A stretch of DNA of 64,000 nt from Kluyvera sichuanensis (GTDB lineage: Bacteria > Pseudomonadota > Gammaproteobacteria > Enterobacterales > Enterobacteriaceae): NCBI RefSeq assembly GCF_014218705.1, contig NZ_JABBJF010000002.1:124001-188000 (forward strand). The letters are read 5' to 3'. The notes under the pieces were generated by a model that was not told the origin of the DNA, ran no database searches, and saw nothing but the letters and a program-made list of their open reading frames with translations. Numbering within the stretch: the first letter of the stretch is position 1; every line of letters begins with the position of its first letter. Made by a program: the position numbers and the translations under genes. Below are positions 53,184-62,167 of the stretch, piece after piece.

Positions 53184-53906
53184 TTACTGTTTTTTCAGCG
53201 CGTCGCTGACCATAGCATCAAACTGCTCATAAGGAACCCAGCCGGAGAGCATTTCATCGCCAATTAGCGTGGCGGGCGTGCCCTGAATACCCAACTGCTG
53301 CGCCAGCGCGAGGCTTTTCTTCACCGTTTCAAAGCTCTCGCTGTCCGGTTCATTCACCACCACGCCCGCTTTCTGCTTGGCCTGGGCGATGCTGGCATCG
53401 TCGTGATAACCCTTTTTCGCCATCAGCAGGTCGTTAAACTTCATAAATTGCTCCGGGTGAGCGCGCCAGACGGTGAGCGCATCCCGGGCCGACGTCACCG
53501 AGCTTTCCGAGCGGTAAGGCAGGAATTTGAACACCACGGCAACGTCCGGGTATTTCGCCACGATCTTCTCCAGATAAGGATCAAATTTCTTGCAGTATGG
53601 GCAGTTATAGTCGGTAAAGACCACCAGCGTCAGACGCGGTTTCGCCGCCCCGATACGCGGGGAGTTGGGGTCGCGGTAGAGAAAATCGCTGTTCTGCGCG
53701 ATGACCGATTTCATCTGCTGCTGGCTGGCCTCGGCGCTTTGCTGATCCAGCTTTTCTGCCGCAGCGGCCAGAATTTCCGGGTGTTTAAGCAGCGTCTCCT
53801 GCACTAATTCCTGGACGCGAGCCTCCTGGGCTGGCGTAAGCGCTGGCGCGGCAACGGCTTGCAGTGAAGCGGTCATTAAAAGCGTAAACAGAAGCGTGTA
53901 TTTCAT
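53184..53906 (-). CDS. scsC: ScsC, periplasmic DsbA-like thiol oxidoreductase (copper tolerance)
   Basis: A 240-residue secreted thioredoxin-fold protein: signal peptide to about residue 20, a charged helical stalk (about 22-75) like the trimerisation stem of Proteus ScsC, then a DsbA-type domain with C102-P-Y-C105 in FTDYNCPYCKKFDP and cis-proline GTPATLIG. ScsC acts as isomerase or copper-binding chaperone and is reduced by ScsB. It begins 6 nt after the scsB stop codon. Confidence 0.92.
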   Translation of the reverse strand: MKYTLLFTLLMTASLQAVAAPALTPAQEARVQELVQETLLKHPEILAAAAEKLDQQSAEASQQQMKSVIAQNSDFLYRDPNSPRIGAAKPRLTLVVFTDYNCPYCKKFDPYLEKIVAKYPDVAVVFKFLPYRSESSVTSARDALTVWRAHPEQFMKFNDLLMAKKGYHDDASIAQAKQKAGVVVNEPDSESFETVKKSLALAQQLGIQGTPATLIGDEMLSGWVPYEQFDAMVSDALKKQ

Positions 53907-53912
53907 GATTCA

Positions 53913-55943
53913 TTAACCTTTGGCATGTTTCAGGGCGGCGAGCAGCGTTTGTTGGTCCAGCAGCGGCGAGAGGATCTCGCCCTCGGGCTGGCCCGGCCCG
54001 TAGATTTCATTGAAGGGGATGGCGTAGCGGTTGCGCTTTTGCAGGAAGGCGGCGATCGATGCGGAAGGCTTGCTCCAGTCACCGCGCAGCGCCACCACAT
54101 CAGGGGCATTCAGCGCCGCGACGATCTCCGGCTGGTTCAGCACGCGCATTTCATTCACCTTGCAGGTCACGCACCAGTCGGCGGAGATATCCACGAAAAC
54201 GCGTTTCCCCTGTGCCAGCGCCTGATCAATCGCCGCTTCGCTGAGCGGCTGCCAGCGAATGTCCGCGCTGGCCTCGGTGGACGAGGCTGACGGCGACTGA
54301 ATCAGCCCACGCAGCTGATAGCCGCCAAGGCCGGTGAGCAAAATCACCGCCAGATAGAACGACGCACCGCTGCGCGGGCCGGTGAACAGAACGGCCACCA
54401 GCGCCACGATGGCCAGCAGCAGAATCACCATATCGCTGACCCGGTCACCCAAATGCAGGCTCAGCAGCGACGCCAGCCACAGGCTTGAAGCCAGCATCAT
54501 CAGCGCCAGAATGGTTTTCAGCATCGCCATCCAGCGCCCTGGACGTGGTAATAGCGCAGCGGTTTTTGGCAGCAGCGCCACCAACAGCCAGGGAATCGCC
54601 ATCCCGATACCAAGCGCGATAAAAATAAGCCAGAGATCCTGAAGCGGAGCCCCCAGCGCAAAGGCCACGGCGGTGCCGAGGAACGGCGCCGAACACGGTG
54701 TGGCCAGCAGCGTGGCAAACATCCCCTCGAAGAAACTGCCCAGCATTCCGTTGCCACCGGCGGTGGCCATCCTGCCGACCATGGATGACGGCAGCAGCAC
54801 GGCAAAGGTGCCGAACAGGTTCAGCGCGAAGATAAAGGTGACGGCGACCATCAGGCCAATAAACCACGGGTTCTGGAACTGAATCCCCCAGCCCAGCGCC
54901 GCGCCGGTCAGCTTCAGCGCCGTGACCATCGTCGCCAGCAGCGCAAAGGAGACAAGGATCCCGGCGCTGGTCGCGAGGAATCGCAGACGGATACTGCGCG
55001 TATCCGACCCGGCGTGGAGCACCGCGCTCAGCTTCATCCCCATTACCGGCAGGACGCAGGGCATCAGGTTGAGGATAAACCCGCCGAGCAGCGCGAACAG
55101 CAACATCTGCATGATACTGACGCTGGCTGCATCGGGCGCATTGGCGGTTTGATCGGCCCCTACTGTCAGGGTGGTTTGCTGGGCTTTTCCGTCGCTGGTG
55201 AGGACAAAGGAGAGCGTTTTCCCCGCGAGCGTTGCCGGTTTTTCGCCCCACTCGTCCGTCACCGGCGCACTCACAACCAGCTCCGCACCGTGCATTTTGA
55301 TACTCGGGTCGCCGGGAATAATGCCGCCGTCCATCGGGTCAAAATAGATTTCCGGGGAACGCCACGTTCCCGCAGTGGTGCCGGTGATCACCAGACGATC
55401 GCCCTCAAGGTGCGCCGCAAGATCCTCCGAAATACCCTTTTCCGCCGGGATGGTGCGCATTGCCTGCTCGAACGCGTCCTGGAACTGGCCGTCGACCGGC
55501 TGGTTAAAATCAAGATGCAGCGGGTAGTCCGTTAATAGACAGACGTTGCTGCAGGTTGAGAGCGTCAGCGTGCCGTCCAGCACATCCCCCGGATTCCCGG
55601 TGATGATCATCGGAATCACCACCCGGTTATGGTAGCCCTGGGTGGTCAGCCCCGAAATATCAAAGCGGGACGGCACCGGCCAGTACCACTGCGCCTTTTC
55701 ACCGTTTTTCCAGTGTATTTCGGGCGCCACGCCCCCTTCTCCCGGCGATCGCCAGTAGGTTTTCCAGCCGGACTGTAGCTCAACGGTCAGCAAGCCATAC
55801 AGGCGGTCCTGCCCTCTTTCCGCCTGGAAACGAATCTTAGCGTGGTCATTTTGCGGGGACGTAAGCCACCCGGTATCGGCTGCGTGAGCGGTACCCACGC
55901 AGGCCAGCAACAGGAGGAGTAATCCCCTGAAGATATTCAACAT
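53913..55943 (-). CDS. scsB: ScsB, DsbD-family membrane electron transporter
   Basis: A 676-residue inner-membrane protein. After a signal peptide comes a periplasmic domain (about 22-270), then eight-helix DsbD core with the membrane cysteines in NLMPCVLPVMGMKLS and TPCSAPFLG, and a C-terminal thioredoxin domain with CVTC at about 591-594. It carries electrons from cytoplasmic thioredoxin to periplasmic partners, chiefly ScsC. GGAG precedes the ATG at 55943. It lies 47 nt after scsA in the operon. Confidence 0.93.
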   Translation of the reverse strand: MLNIFRGLLLLLLACVGTAHAADTGWLTSPQNDHAKIRFQAERGQDRLYGLLTVELQSGWKTYWRSPGEGGVAPEIHWKNGEKAQWYWPVPSRFDISGLTTQGYHNRVVIPMIITGNPGDVLDGTLTLSTCSNVCLLTDYPLHLDFNQPVDGQFQDAFEQAMRTIPAEKGISEDLAAHLEGDRLVITGTTAGTWRSPEIYFDPMDGGIIPGDPSIKMHGAELVVSAPVTDEWGEKPATLAGKTLSFVLTSDGKAQQTTLTVGADQTANAPDAASVSIMQMLLFALLGGFILNLMPCVLPVMGMKLSAVLHAGSDTRSIRLRFLATSAGILVSFALLATMVTALKLTGAALGWGIQFQNPWFIGLMVAVTFIFALNLFGTFAVLLPSSMVGRMATAGGNGMLGSFFEGMFATLLATPCSAPFLGTAVAFALGAPLQDLWLIFIALGIGMAIPWLLVALLPKTAALLPRPGRWMAMLKTILALMMLASSLWLASLLSLHLGDRVSDMVILLLAIVALVAVLFTGPRSGASFYLAVILLTGLGGYQLRGLIQSPSASSTEASADIRWQPLSEAAIDQALAQGKRVFVDISADWCVTCKVNEMRVLNQPEIVAALNAPDVVALRGDWSKPSASIAAFLQKRNRYAIPFNEIYGPGQPEGEILSPLLDQQTLLAALKHAKG

Positions 55944-55990
55944 GTTTTTTCTCCGTGAATTAAATAATCAATCGTCGTCAGGACGATGAT

Positions 55991-56353
55991 TTATTCACGG
56001 AACACGCAGTTTTTGAGGTGTATGCGAAGCGTGGGCGGCCGTCTGGGCACGTCGCGGAAGACAAACGTACGCACTTCAGCGAATAGCTGAATCAGGGCCA
56101 GGAAGATGATAACGGCAGGCAGCGCGCCGTCGAAGAAAATGGGCTGCGCGCACAACAGCGAGTTGGCGCTAAGCTGGCACGGCGAAGGCCCAACCTGGGA
56201 TTCGTCCGTTGCCGGCGTGGAGAGAGTCTGAACCGGGTTGCCGACCTGCTCAAGAAAATGGTGCAGATAGACCGCCCGCTGCACCAGGCAAAGCGCCATA
56301 GCGAGGCAGGTCACTATCAAGAACCCTTTAGCAAGAAGCCGACGATTACGCAT
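55991..56353 (-). CDS. scsA: ScsA, suppressor of copper sensitivity A
   Basis: A 120-residue protein, the same length as Salmonella ScsA, with an N-terminal membrane helix (GFLIVTCLAMALCLVQRAVYL), a periplasmic loop with two cysteines (SPCQLSANSLLCAQP), and a second helix (GALPAVIIFLALIQLFAEV). The role in copper or oxidative tolerance is known genetically but the biochemistry is not. It heads the scsA-scsB-scsC-dsbG operon and is divergent from the outer-membrane barrel gene. Confidence 0.82.
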   Translation of the reverse strand: MRNRRLLAKGFLIVTCLAMALCLVQRAVYLHHFLEQVGNPVQTLSTPATDESQVGPSPCQLSANSLLCAQPIFFDGALPAVIIFLALIQLFAEVRTFVFRDVPRRPPTLRIHLKNCVFRE

Positions 56354-56495
56354 AAATTACCAGACGTTTCAGAACAGCCGAATCATAAACAATCCTCAAC
56401 AATGCGCAAGGCCGCGAGTGTAAGGTTTTGTCTTACTGCGGCAAGATCCTGCTCTATAGTTAATCCATCATCACCCGATTGAGGCTTCACCGACC
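56354..56495. promoter_or_regulatory. Divergent promoter region between scsA and the barrel gene
   Basis: 142 nt. It contains an inverted repeat GTAAG-GTTTTGT-CTTAC at about 56420-56436 that could be an operator for a copper- or envelope-stress regulator (Salmonella scs is under CpxR control). The match to any particular consensus is not good enough to name the factor. Confidence 0.45.
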
Positions 56496-57449
56496 ATGAT
56501 CGCGGCATTTCCCAGCATGTTCATGCTTCTGCTGACTTCGCTGACCTTCAGCACCGCGCTGCAAGCGGCGGACGGTCAGCGCATTAAGCAGCGGGCCGAT
56601 GCGGTGCTGACGCTGATGAGCTACATGATTGTGCCGGATATTACCGCCAGCGACCTCAATATCGGCTCGGGCTCCGACGATAAAACCGAGCTGTCGATCA
56701 CCCAGTTTGGCGGCGGCGCAACGATGGGCGACACGTTTCCGCTTTATCTCGAAGGGGCGATGGGCTACAGCCGCTACGACCCGCAGTTCGTCATCAGCGA
56801 TGGCGACCAAAGTCGACGTATTCCGACCAAATGGAACAGCCTGACGGCCACCGGCGGTATCGGCTGGGATTTCAGCCTGCACCGCGACCGCTGGGGCGGC
56901 AATCTGGTGCTGCGTCCGATTGCCAACGTGATGCTCGGCACGATGGCGAGCGATCTGCGGGTCGGAAAATGGGCGCTGGAACGGCATCGCAACGCCGAGT
57001 ATGACTTTCTCGACGGCGGCCGGCTCAACGCCTATGGCCTGGGCGGTTCGTTAATGCTCGACTATGAGCTGGTCTCCCCGGCGCAGGATATTGACGTTGA
57101 GTTGCGCTACACGGGCATGAATCTGCAAACCTTCGGCAACACCTCCAGCGCCGTTGAGGGCAGTGCCACGGCACAAAACCTCGGGCTTTATCTACGCCGC
57201 CGCGCCCCGCTTTTCGACTGGACGCTGCTGAAGAGCCCGGTGCGCTATGTGCTGGAAGGGGCGCATACCGAGTACCTCGGCGAACAGCGCGGCACGTTAG
57301 GGTTTGATAGTTTGAGCTCGGTGGGGATTGGGATTGAGATGGACAGCAGTAAGTACCCGGTCTTTATTACCCGCACGCGTCTGGTGGCGCGCTATATGTT
57401 TGGCAACGGCACCAGCGGCTATGGCGTGGGGTTAGCCATGAGCTTTTAG
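56496..57449 (+). CDS. Outer-membrane beta-barrel protein, solitary autotransporter-barrel type
   Basis: A 317-residue secreted protein with signal peptide (cleaved near LQA-AD) and alternating amphipathic strands ending in aromatic GVGLAMSF, the C-terminal signature for BAM insertion. The pattern resembles the solitary autotransporter-like barrel family in Enterobacteriaceae, which has no passenger domain. No passenger sequence exists here either. It is transcribed divergently from scsA and followed by a terminator. GAGG is 11 nt before the ATG; a second ATG at 56517 is possible. Function unknown. Confidence 0.75.
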   Translation: MIAAFPSMFMLLLTSLTFSTALQAADGQRIKQRADAVLTLMSYMIVPDITASDLNIGSGSDDKTELSITQFGGGATMGDTFPLYLEGAMGYSRYDPQFVISDGDQSRRIPTKWNSLTATGGIGWDFSLHRDRWGGNLVLRPIANVMLGTMASDLRVGKWALERHRNAEYDFLDGGRLNAYGLGGSLMLDYELVSPAQDIDVELRYTGMNLQTFGNTSSAVEGSATAQNLGLYLRRRAPLFDWTLLKSPVRYVLEGAHTEYLGEQRGTLGFDSLSSVGIGIEMDSSKYPVFITRTRLVARYMFGNGTSGYGVGLAMSF

Positions 57450-57460
57450 CTGCCAGGAAA

Positions 57461-57483
57461 AAGGCCTGACAACGTCAGGCCTT
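57461..57483. terminator. Bidirectional terminator between the barrel gene and ansP
   Basis: A perfect 10-bp stem AAGGCCTGAC/GTCAGGCCTT with a 3-nt loop, with AAAA on the left (a U tract on the minus strand), between two convergent genes. Confidence 0.88.
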
Positions 57484-57491
57484 ATCGTAGA

Positions 57492-58934
57492 TTACGGTGC
57501 GGTGCTGTGAATTTCCGCTACACGCTTACGAACCCCGAACCATCCGGCCACCAGCAGAATAGCAATCAGCGGCAGCGAGGCGATGGTGTAGGTGCCGTTC
57601 GGATAATCGAACGCCATCAGTACCAGCACGCTCAGCAGGAACAGCAGCGTCAACCAGGAGGTAAACGGCGCGCCCGGCAGCTTGAAGTTCACGTCCGCGG
57701 CCTTGCCTTCTTTGATGGCCTTACGCAGGCGCAGCTGGCACACCATGATAAACGCCCACGAAGCGATAATGCCCAGCGAAGCGAAGTTCAGCACGATTTC
57801 AAAGACCTGAGACGGCACCAGATAGTTCAGGAACACGCCCACCACGTAGACTACCAGCGTCGCCATAATGCCTGCGTACGGCACGTGCTGGCGGCTCATT
57901 TTGCTCATAAACTTCGGTGCGGAACCGCCCATCGCCATCGAGCGTAAGATACGCCCGGTGCAGTAGAGGCCCGAGTTAAGGCTTGAGAGCGCCGCCGTCA
58001 GTACCACGATGTTCATGATGCTACCGATGTAAGGCACGCCGAGCTTAGAGAAGAAGGTCACAAACGGACTCTGCCCCGCCTGATAAGCCGTCCACGGCAG
58101 CAGCAACACCAGCAGCACCACCGAACCCACGTAGAACAGGCCGATACGCCAGATAACGCTGTTGATGGCGCGCGGCACCATGGTCTGCGGGTCTTTACAC
58201 TCGCCCGCTGCGGTACCGACCAGTTCAATGGAGGCAAAGGCAAATACCACGCCCTGCACCAGCACCAGCGCAGGCAGCAGGCCATGCGGGAAGAAGCCGC
58301 CGTTGTCGGTTATCAGATGGAAGCCGGTGGCATTGCCGTCCAGCGGTTTGCCGCTGCCCAGATACACGGTCCCGACGACGAGGAACACCACAATCGCCAG
58401 CACTTTCACCAGCGCAAACCAGAACTCCATCTCGGCGAACCACTTCACGCCAATCATGTTCATGGTGCCGACAATCGCCAGCGCGCCCAGCGCAAACACC
58501 CACTGCGGCACGTCACCAAACGCGCCCCAGTAGTGCATATAGAGCGCCACTGCGGTGATATCAACAATGCCGGTCATCGCCCAGTTGACGAAGTACATCC
58601 AGCCCGCCACATAGGCGGCCTTTTCGCCGAGAAACTCACGGGCATAGGAGACGAAGCTGCCGCTCGACGGGCGGTGTAATACCAGTTCACCCAGCGCGCG
58701 AAGAATAAAGAACGAGAAGATGCCGCAAACCAGGTAAACCAGCGCCAGCGCCGGACCTGCCATTTGCAAACGCGCACCTGCGCCGAGGAACAAACCGGTA
58801 CCGATAGCGCCGCCGATGGCGATCATCTGTACCTGTCGGTTGCCCATCGCCTTGTGATAACCCTCTTCGTGGGCGTTCAGCCAGCGTCGTTTTGCCGCGC
58901 GTTGCTCCGCGGCCTGTGAGTGTTGTGTTTCCAT
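57492..58934 (-). CDS. ansP: L-asparagine permease AnsP
   Basis: A 480-residue APC-family amino-acid transporter with 12 predicted helices, matching E. coli AnsP over most of its length as I recall (RRWLNAHEEGYHKAMGNRQ, GAAIGTGLFLGAGARLQMAG, MEFWFALVKVLAIVVFLVVG). It ends at AEIHSTAP, about 19 residues shorter than E. coli AnsP, whose acidic tail is missing. It imports asparagine by proton symport. AGGGT precedes the ATG. Likely monocistronic. Confidence 0.94.
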   Translation of the reverse strand: METQHSQAAEQRAAKRRWLNAHEEGYHKAMGNRQVQMIAIGGAIGTGLFLGAGARLQMAGPALALVYLVCGIFSFFILRALGELVLHRPSSGSFVSYAREFLGEKAAYVAGWMYFVNWAMTGIVDITAVALYMHYWGAFGDVPQWVFALGALAIVGTMNMIGVKWFAEMEFWFALVKVLAIVVFLVVGTVYLGSGKPLDGNATGFHLITDNGGFFPHGLLPALVLVQGVVFAFASIELVGTAAGECKDPQTMVPRAINSVIWRIGLFYVGSVVLLVLLLPWTAYQAGQSPFVTFFSKLGVPYIGSIMNIVVLTAALSSLNSGLYCTGRILRSMAMGGSAPKFMSKMSRQHVPYAGIMATLVVYVVGVFLNYLVPSQVFEIVLNFASLGIIASWAFIMVCQLRLRKAIKEGKAADVNFKLPGAPFTSWLTLLFLLSVLVLMAFDYPNGTYTIASLPLIAILLVAGWFGVRKRVAEIHSTAP

Positions 58935-59193
58935 TATTACCCTGTACCTGTCTGATGTATGGAATGCATAAGGTTATCGAATGAATACGGAACGCCTATC
59001 CACGACAACCCGCGCGGTTTTTCCCGTCATTCTGCGTAGGGATAAAACTGCCGCGAAGCATCCTACCTGCAATTATTAAGCGGCGCAAAACATACGCTTA
59101 CTCTTCAGACCTCTTTCGCGCATAAAACGGTGCCCTCTGCGAAAACGCCGGTCACTTGCTCTGGGGTCGTGCTTTCGCCCGGCGACGGGTACG
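58935..59193. other. Intergenic region upstream of ansP
   Basis: About 260 nt containing the ansP promoter on -. A 32-codon + frame at 58981-59079 has no ribosome site and no membrane or domain character, so I do not call it a gene. Confidence 0.5.
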
Positions 59194-59216
59194 AAAAAGG
59201 CCTCCCATAGGAGGCC
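59194..59216 (-). terminator. Intrinsic terminator of the 202-residue membrane-protein gene
   Basis: On the minus strand a perfect 7-bp stem (GGCCTCC/GGAGGCC, 4-nt loop) is followed by TTTTT. It lies 31 nt past the stop codon at 59248. Confidence 0.88.
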
Positions 59217-59247
59217 CGTAAACGCGATGATTTATTGGGTGGAAAAT

Positions 59248-59847
59248 TTAACGGTGGCCTGCTTTCTGCCGACGAAATATTTCTACCGAAGCCGCCAGGC
59301 AGAGAATATAGCCAAAGAGTTCCGTCCCCTCTTCCACCATATTTTTCACCTCCCGAACGTAGCCATCCTGCAGCAGGGAGTGCCAGAGCAACGACATACC
59401 AAACAGGCGAGAAAACACCAGGGTGGCTAATAATCCCGCGAGCATCATCCCGAAGGCGGGTTTTGCTGTATACAGAGTGAGTTGATGTAATACCCGCTGA
59501 GGCTGTCGAAACGCGTAGATAAGCGCCGTAATACTGACCGCCAGTGCAAACCTTACCCAACTGCCGTGGTGGATCAGGTCAAAAATGCCGTCGAGTTCGC
59601 GGATCAGCATGGCCATAAAGAAGCCAGCAATCAGGGTATTACATTGACGCATATCGGGTTGCTTACGTGCCGCCACGAGGTGGATCAGGACGATAAGCAA
59701 GAGGATAGTCTCCTGAACAATCTCGGTGAGCGAGACCTCAGACAGGGTATTTTTGAGAATATTGACATCGATATGCAGGCATAAAATAGCCGCGCCGGTC
59801 GCCAGCGATAAAAAGAAGCAGCGTAAAAACAAATTAACTAAAATCAT
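59248..59847 (-). CDS. Multi-helix inner-membrane protein of unknown function
   Basis: A protein of about 199 residues with at least five hydrophobic helices (LVNLFLRCFFLSLATGAAILCL, IVQETILLLIVLIHLVAA, FALAVSITALIYAFR, FGMMLAGLLATLVFSRLF, LFGYILCLAASVEIF). I do not recognise the family. The start is uncertain: ATG at 59847 without a clear ribosome site, or GTG at 59856. It is a single gene with its own terminator. Acidic and charged residues inside membrane segments (EIVQE, RELDGIFD) hint at a functional rather than purely structural role. Confidence 0.65.
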   Translation of the reverse strand: MILVNLFLRCFFLSLATGAAILCLHIDVNILKNTLSEVSLTEIVQETILLLIVLIHLVAARKQPDMRQCNTLIAGFFMAMLIRELDGIFDLIHHGSWVRFALAVSITALIYAFRQPQRVLHQLTLYTAKPAFGMMLAGLLATLVFSRLFGMSLLWHSLLQDGYVREVKNMVEEGTELFGYILCLAASVEIFRRQKAGHR

Positions 59848-60117
59848 AATAGTCACGGTCTTTTAATAAACAAACAGTTTACATTACTGACCGTAACAGA
59901 ACTTATCCTTATGTGCCTCAGCGACCATGAAATTTAACAATTGTTGCGTTATTCCAGATCAGTAATTAATACCACTTTAGCGCAGTGAATATATTTTAGT
60001 ATGAGAAACGCCTGACAAACATATTAATATCGATATAAAAATATCGGTGTCAGGGCATATTTTTCGCACATTCAGCGCGGCCCGCCTCGGCGACAGCCGC
60101 GCATCAACGCTCCAGCC
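59848..60117. other. AT-rich intergenic region next to a decayed locus
   Basis: About 270 nt, AT-rich, with the likely promoter of the leftward membrane-protein gene at its left end. The right end passes into gene fragments (see the two pseudogene entries). No intact gene is seen. Confidence 0.5.
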
Positions 60118-60247
60118 TCAGGCTGCTAGCCAGCGCTGCCCTTCTGCTTTCATTTTCGCTTCCAGCTCGCTGCCGCGTGTGGCGAATACTCGACCAAGCG
60201 GGAACCCGCTTTTCTCCAGCAGATAGGCCAACGGGGCAGAGACGGGA
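60118..60247 (-). pseudogene. C-terminal fragment of an unidentified gene, fused to the LysR remnant
   Basis: On the minus strand a protein-like frame of about 43 codons (PVSAPLAYLLEKSGFPL, then GRVFATRGSELEAKMKAEGQ and RWLAA) ends at a TGA at 60118-60120. It looks like the C-terminal tail of an enzyme but has no start and runs directly into DNA that encodes a LysR effector domain on the other strand. The simplest reading is that a deletion removed the 5' parts of two divergent genes and joined the remains. I cannot identify the parent family. Confidence 0.45.
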
Positions 60248-60850
60248 CGAGTGCGGGTGGGCTTTGCCGGCAACGCGATTTTTAGCGGCAAGATGACGAC
60301 CGACCTGCGCGAGTTTCATCATGCTTACCCGGACGTTGAACTGGTGATTGAAGAGATGGCCCCTCAGTTGCAGGTAGATGCCATTCTGGCAGGAGAGCTT
60401 GATGTTGGTTACGCCCCCGATAACAGCAAAACCGCATCGCCGGGCATTATCGCACAGCCCATTGGGCGCTGGGCGTTTCTGGTGGCCTTTGCCGACGCTC
60501 ACCCATTGGCCGCTCACGCGAGCATTTTCCCTGAACAGCTCGCCGGGGAAGCGCTTATTCTTTATGAAGCGCACGATATTCATGAACGGCTTTGCCTGCT
60601 GCTGCAAGAAAGGCTGGGCGACCAGTTACATATTGCACAGCGCTCCAGCAGTACGCTAAGCGTACTTGCCATCGCTGCGGCCGGGCTGGGGGTAGCGTTA
60701 ATTCCGGCCCCACTACAGCAGGTGCACATTCCTGGCCTGACCTATCGTCCCCTGGATGATATTGAACTGAACGCCAATTTGATGCTGGTGTCTCGCGCGC
60801 AGGAGTCGAGTGCTGCGGTAAAGGCGTTTATTCGAGGGGTCACGGGCTAG
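60242..60850 (+). pseudogene. LysR-type regulator remnant lacking the DNA-binding domain
   Basis: About 200 codons encode a complete LysR effector-binding domain (VRVGFAGNAIFSG, YPDVELVIEEMAPQLQVDAI, AGELDVGYAPDN, STLSVLAIAAAGLGVALIP), but the usual 85-90 N-terminal residues with the winged helix are absent. The frame upstream is closed by a TAG at 60224, and the only start is a GTG at 60251 with no ribosome site. It therefore cannot bind DNA and is best treated as a remnant. The reading frame of what is left is intact, so the loss may be recent. Confidence 0.8.
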
Positions 60851-60903
60851 CGAGAAGCGGAGCCTCAAATGTCATGGGGAGTCCCCTCCCCAGGCTCGTT
60901 AGC

Positions 60904-61620
60904 TTACATACTCTTCGCTGTACCGGTCGAACTGAGTGCAGCGATAAGCTTCGTTTTTTCTGCCGGTGAGTTAATTGTCTTGAAACACTCCGCGATGATT
61001 TTTTTAGCGACGGTTTGCGTTAACTCATAATTATTTTTTTCCCAGTCGCTGATAGGTCTTGTGCGCTCAGCAGAGAGTAGATCGCTGCTCGAACACGTAT
61101 GATAATAATCACCGCTCTTTATTGTCGCTGAATAGAAGAAAGTATAATCACTGGTATCTAAGCCTTCGTACAAGAGCTTATATTTATACGGCTGGATGAT
61201 AATTTCTTTATTTACATTAGAAGGGATATCCGCACTTGTCAGAAGCTTGTCCAGCTCTGGATTAACGTACTCCATCGTTCTGTTTTGAACGCTACCAACA
61301 TAGGTGCCTTTGAGTTGGTCTTTACTAAATGTATTAACCTGAGAGCTCCCCCCGCCCAACAGCACCGCTGCAAACTGCAGCGTTTTCAACGCGACAACCT
61401 TTGCATTATCAGATTTAGCGACAAGATTAAGCGAATTATTCGTGTCTTCGATGACATCGCCATTGATCGCATTTTGCGTCAGAACGTCAATTTTCGAACC
61501 ATTGCTGAGTTTAACTACTCTGGTATCCACAATCTTTGTTTTCGGCGGTTGGGTAGTTGAACAGGCACTCAGCGCAAGGCCCCCAAAGGCCAACAAGGTC
61601 ATTTTATATTTATTATCCAT
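60904..61620 (-). CDS. Predicted lipoprotein of unknown function
   Basis: A protein of about 238 residues with a lipoprotein signal: basic start (MDNKYK), hydrophobic core and the lipobox LSAC, then STTQPPK. The mature part is rich in Lys, Asn and Ser without a domain I can name; a C-terminal helical region contains CSSSDLLSAERTRP and AECFKTIN. The ATG at 61620 gives a normal signal peptide; a GTG at 61629 would add three residues. Codon use is more AT-rich than the flanking genes, hinting at acquisition. Monocistronic. Confidence 0.7.
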   Translation of the reverse strand: MDNKYKMTLLAFGGLALSACSTTQPPKTKIVDTRVVKLSNGSKIDVLTQNAINGDVIEDTNNSLNLVAKSDNAKVVALKTLQFAAVLLGGGSSQVNTFSKDQLKGTYVGSVQNRTMEYVNPELDKLLTSADIPSNVNKEIIIQPYKYKLLYEGLDTSDYTFFYSATIKSGDYYHTCSSSDLLSAERTRPISDWEKNNYELTQTVAKKIIAECFKTINSPAEKTKLIAALSSTGTAKSM

Positions 61621-61899
61621 CGACAGCACATCCCATAAAAGTCGTTAGCATGATATTAAGATCAGATTATTCTTATCACATTTTGAAATTGCCAGCGGCT
61701 TAAACACTTATATTTGGTAGGGGTACAACCAACATTTTTTAATAAAATCAGAACGTCACAAGGAATGAGCCTGAATTAAACTCAAATACGGTTAATAAAT
61801 TTTAGTTAAGGATGATTTAATAATTCGCGGGGAGTTGCGATGAGGCGAAGTGGGGTACACAAGGTGATAAAACTGTGTTTAAGTAGACGACACATAGCA

Positions 61900-61929
61900 A
61901 AAAGGGCTTGTCTTTCGACAAGCCCTTTT
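61900..61929 (-). terminator. Intrinsic terminator of tRNA-Ser
   Basis: On the minus strand a 13-bp perfect stem (AAAAGGGCTTGTC, GAAA loop, GACAAGCCCTTTT) with a T-rich end, 6 nt past the tRNA CCA. Confidence 0.92.
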
Positions 61930-61935
61930 CTAATT

Positions 61936-62023
61936 TGGCGGAAGCGTAGAGATTCGAACTCTAGAACCCTTTCGGGTCGCCGGTTTTCAAGACCGGTGCC
62001 TTCAACCACTCGGCCACGCTTCC
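61936..62023 (-). tRNA. serT: tRNA-Ser (anticodon UGA)
   Basis: An 88-nt class II tRNA including the encoded CCA. Read on the minus strand: acceptor GGAAGCG pairing with CGCTTCC, D-loop region GGCCGAGTGGTTGAAGGC, anticodon loop CTTGAAA giving UGA, long variable arm GCGACCCGAAAGGGTTC, and T-loop GTTCGAATC. It is nearly identical to E. coli serT. No integrase or repeated attachment site accompanies it. Confidence 0.97.
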
Positions 62024-62033
62024 AATGAGGCGC

Positions 62034-62062
62034 ACTATAAACATCCCGAACGGACCTGTAAA
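62034..62062 (-). promoter_or_regulatory. tRNA-Ser promoter
   Basis: On the minus strand TTTACA (-35), a 17-nt spacer and TATAGT (-10) lie directly upstream of the tRNA, followed by the GC-rich discriminator GCGCC expected for stringent control. Confidence 0.85.
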
Positions 62063-62167
62063 GCACCAAAACGTTCGTTTGCCTGAAAAACAGCCAAAAT
62101 GTTGTTATTCGTCTGAAAAAACAACAAAATGGCTATTTTTACGACGCTTTATTCCTCGAATTTCCGC

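Noticed and set aside
58981-59079. 32-codon frame upstream of ansP as a leader peptide
   Set aside because: It is on the opposite strand from ansP, has no ribosome site, and shows no asparagine-rich or stalling-type sequence.
59105-59560. 151-codon minus-strand frame overlapping the 202-residue membrane protein
   Set aside because: It overlaps a better gene in another frame and crosses that gene's terminator; the composition is that of a chance frame.
61936-62023. tRNA-Ser as a possible genomic-island attachment site
   Set aside because: No integrase gene, no direct repeat of the tRNA 3' end and ordinary core-like genes on both sides within the window.
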